Of a DNA stretch of 46,159 bases, positions 45,976 through 46,159 are shown in pieces. Where the stretch lies: NCBI GenBank assembly GCA_022561875.1, contig JADFQJ010000003.1, positions 1 to 46,159 of the forward strand. The letters are read 5' to 3'. The notes below the pieces were generated by a model, which searched no databases, was not told the DNA's origin, and saw only the letters and a program-made list of their open reading frames with translations. The stretch's first letter is position 1, and each line of letters opens with the position of its first letter. Source of the stretch: Bacteroidota bacterium. GTDB taxonomy: Bacteria; Bacteroidota; Bacteroidia; Bacteroidales; VadinHA17. A program made the position numbers and the translations under genes.

Positions 45976-46159
45976 TTCCTGCCAGGGGTTCCGTGAACGT
46001 TGCCTCTAAGGGGACGTGGTAACTGAATTAGTGTTTGCCCAAATTTCCAGGGTGCTGGCACCTCCTTGTTTAAAGCGTTGGATTTATCTTAATCACCGCG
46101 GATCGCGATCGAGGTAAAAAGCGGTGGTGGAGCAGGGAACATAGGGTGGCTAATGGACG
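45976..46159. other. Window edge with shattered bactofilin remnants and unusual composition
   Basis: More GC-rich than the rest and without an open frame. Fragments resembling bactofilin strands are found in different minus-strand frames. The last 80 bp contain the palindrome GATCGCGATC (46101-46110) flanked by CACCGC (46094-46099) and GCGGTG (46121-46126), which could pair as a hairpin. Low-quality end sequence is the simplest reading. Confidence 0.4.

Overview
The window looks like an AT-rich chromosomal segment of a Bacteroidota bacterium, most likely Bacteroidales/Marinilabiliales-like. The evidence is a set of phylum-typical gene pairs: DUF4271 beside hemD, a flippase-dut-TPR-DUF4292-EnvC run, an RsbW-like ATPase before ybeY and mnmG, a bactofilin ahead of AtpZ and the F0 genes, and a short AtpC. 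Where -7 boxes can be seen they follow the phylum form TAnnTTTG, and purine-rich Shine-Dalgarno sequences are mostly absent. Nearly everything is housekeeping. No tRNA, rRNA, CRISPR array, prophage or defence island was seen.

Layout. 0.1-1.1 kb: a complete IS1595-family insertion sequence. 1.2-3.1 kb (minus): pheS and a cyclophilin lipoprotein. 3.2-8.8 kb (plus): an envelope run of flippase, dut, TPR lipoprotein, DUF4292 lipoprotein and an EnvC-like LytM protein. 9.0-11.9 kb (plus): RsbW-like ATPase, ybeY, mnmG. 11.96-12.04 kb: two exact parS-type palindromes. 12.1-20.7 kb (mostly plus): adenine deaminase, uvrC, a small ArsR regulator, queD and polA, with one minus-strand long-chain polyprenyl synthase. 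20.9-35.5 kb (minus): CtpA-type protease, yidD-rnpA, hemD-DUF4271, deoC-MFS, dtd, a phosphofructokinase with PPi-type residues, an unknown two-TM coiled-coil protein with an M14 carboxypeptidase, an ICMT-like methyltransferase, AlkD, a PLP decarboxylase and a GT9 glycosyltransferase. 35.6-45.9 kb: the F-type ATP synthase in two blocks, atpD-atpC and AtpZ-(4-TM protein)-atpB-E-F-H-A-G, separated by a short-chain prenyl synthase and a plus-strand outer-membrane-type protein. The far edge holds a bactofilin whose 5' half is broken.

The genes work together in four themes: envelope building and lipoprotein handling (3.2-8.8 kb), nucleic-acid maintenance and tRNA modification (9-20.7 kb), energy conservation (ATP synthase, PFK, quinone side chain, heme), and small-molecule salvage (ade, deoC, dtd).

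The most unusual content lies between genes. Many spacers are made of short imperfect tandem arrays with periods of 7, 8, 9 or 11 bp. One 9-mer, consensus TTTAGNCAC, recurs in four separate spacers. The parS pair between mnmG and ade and nested palindromes before uvrC are further non-coding signals. No clearly new enzyme system was found; these intergenic arrays are the best candidate for something undescribed.
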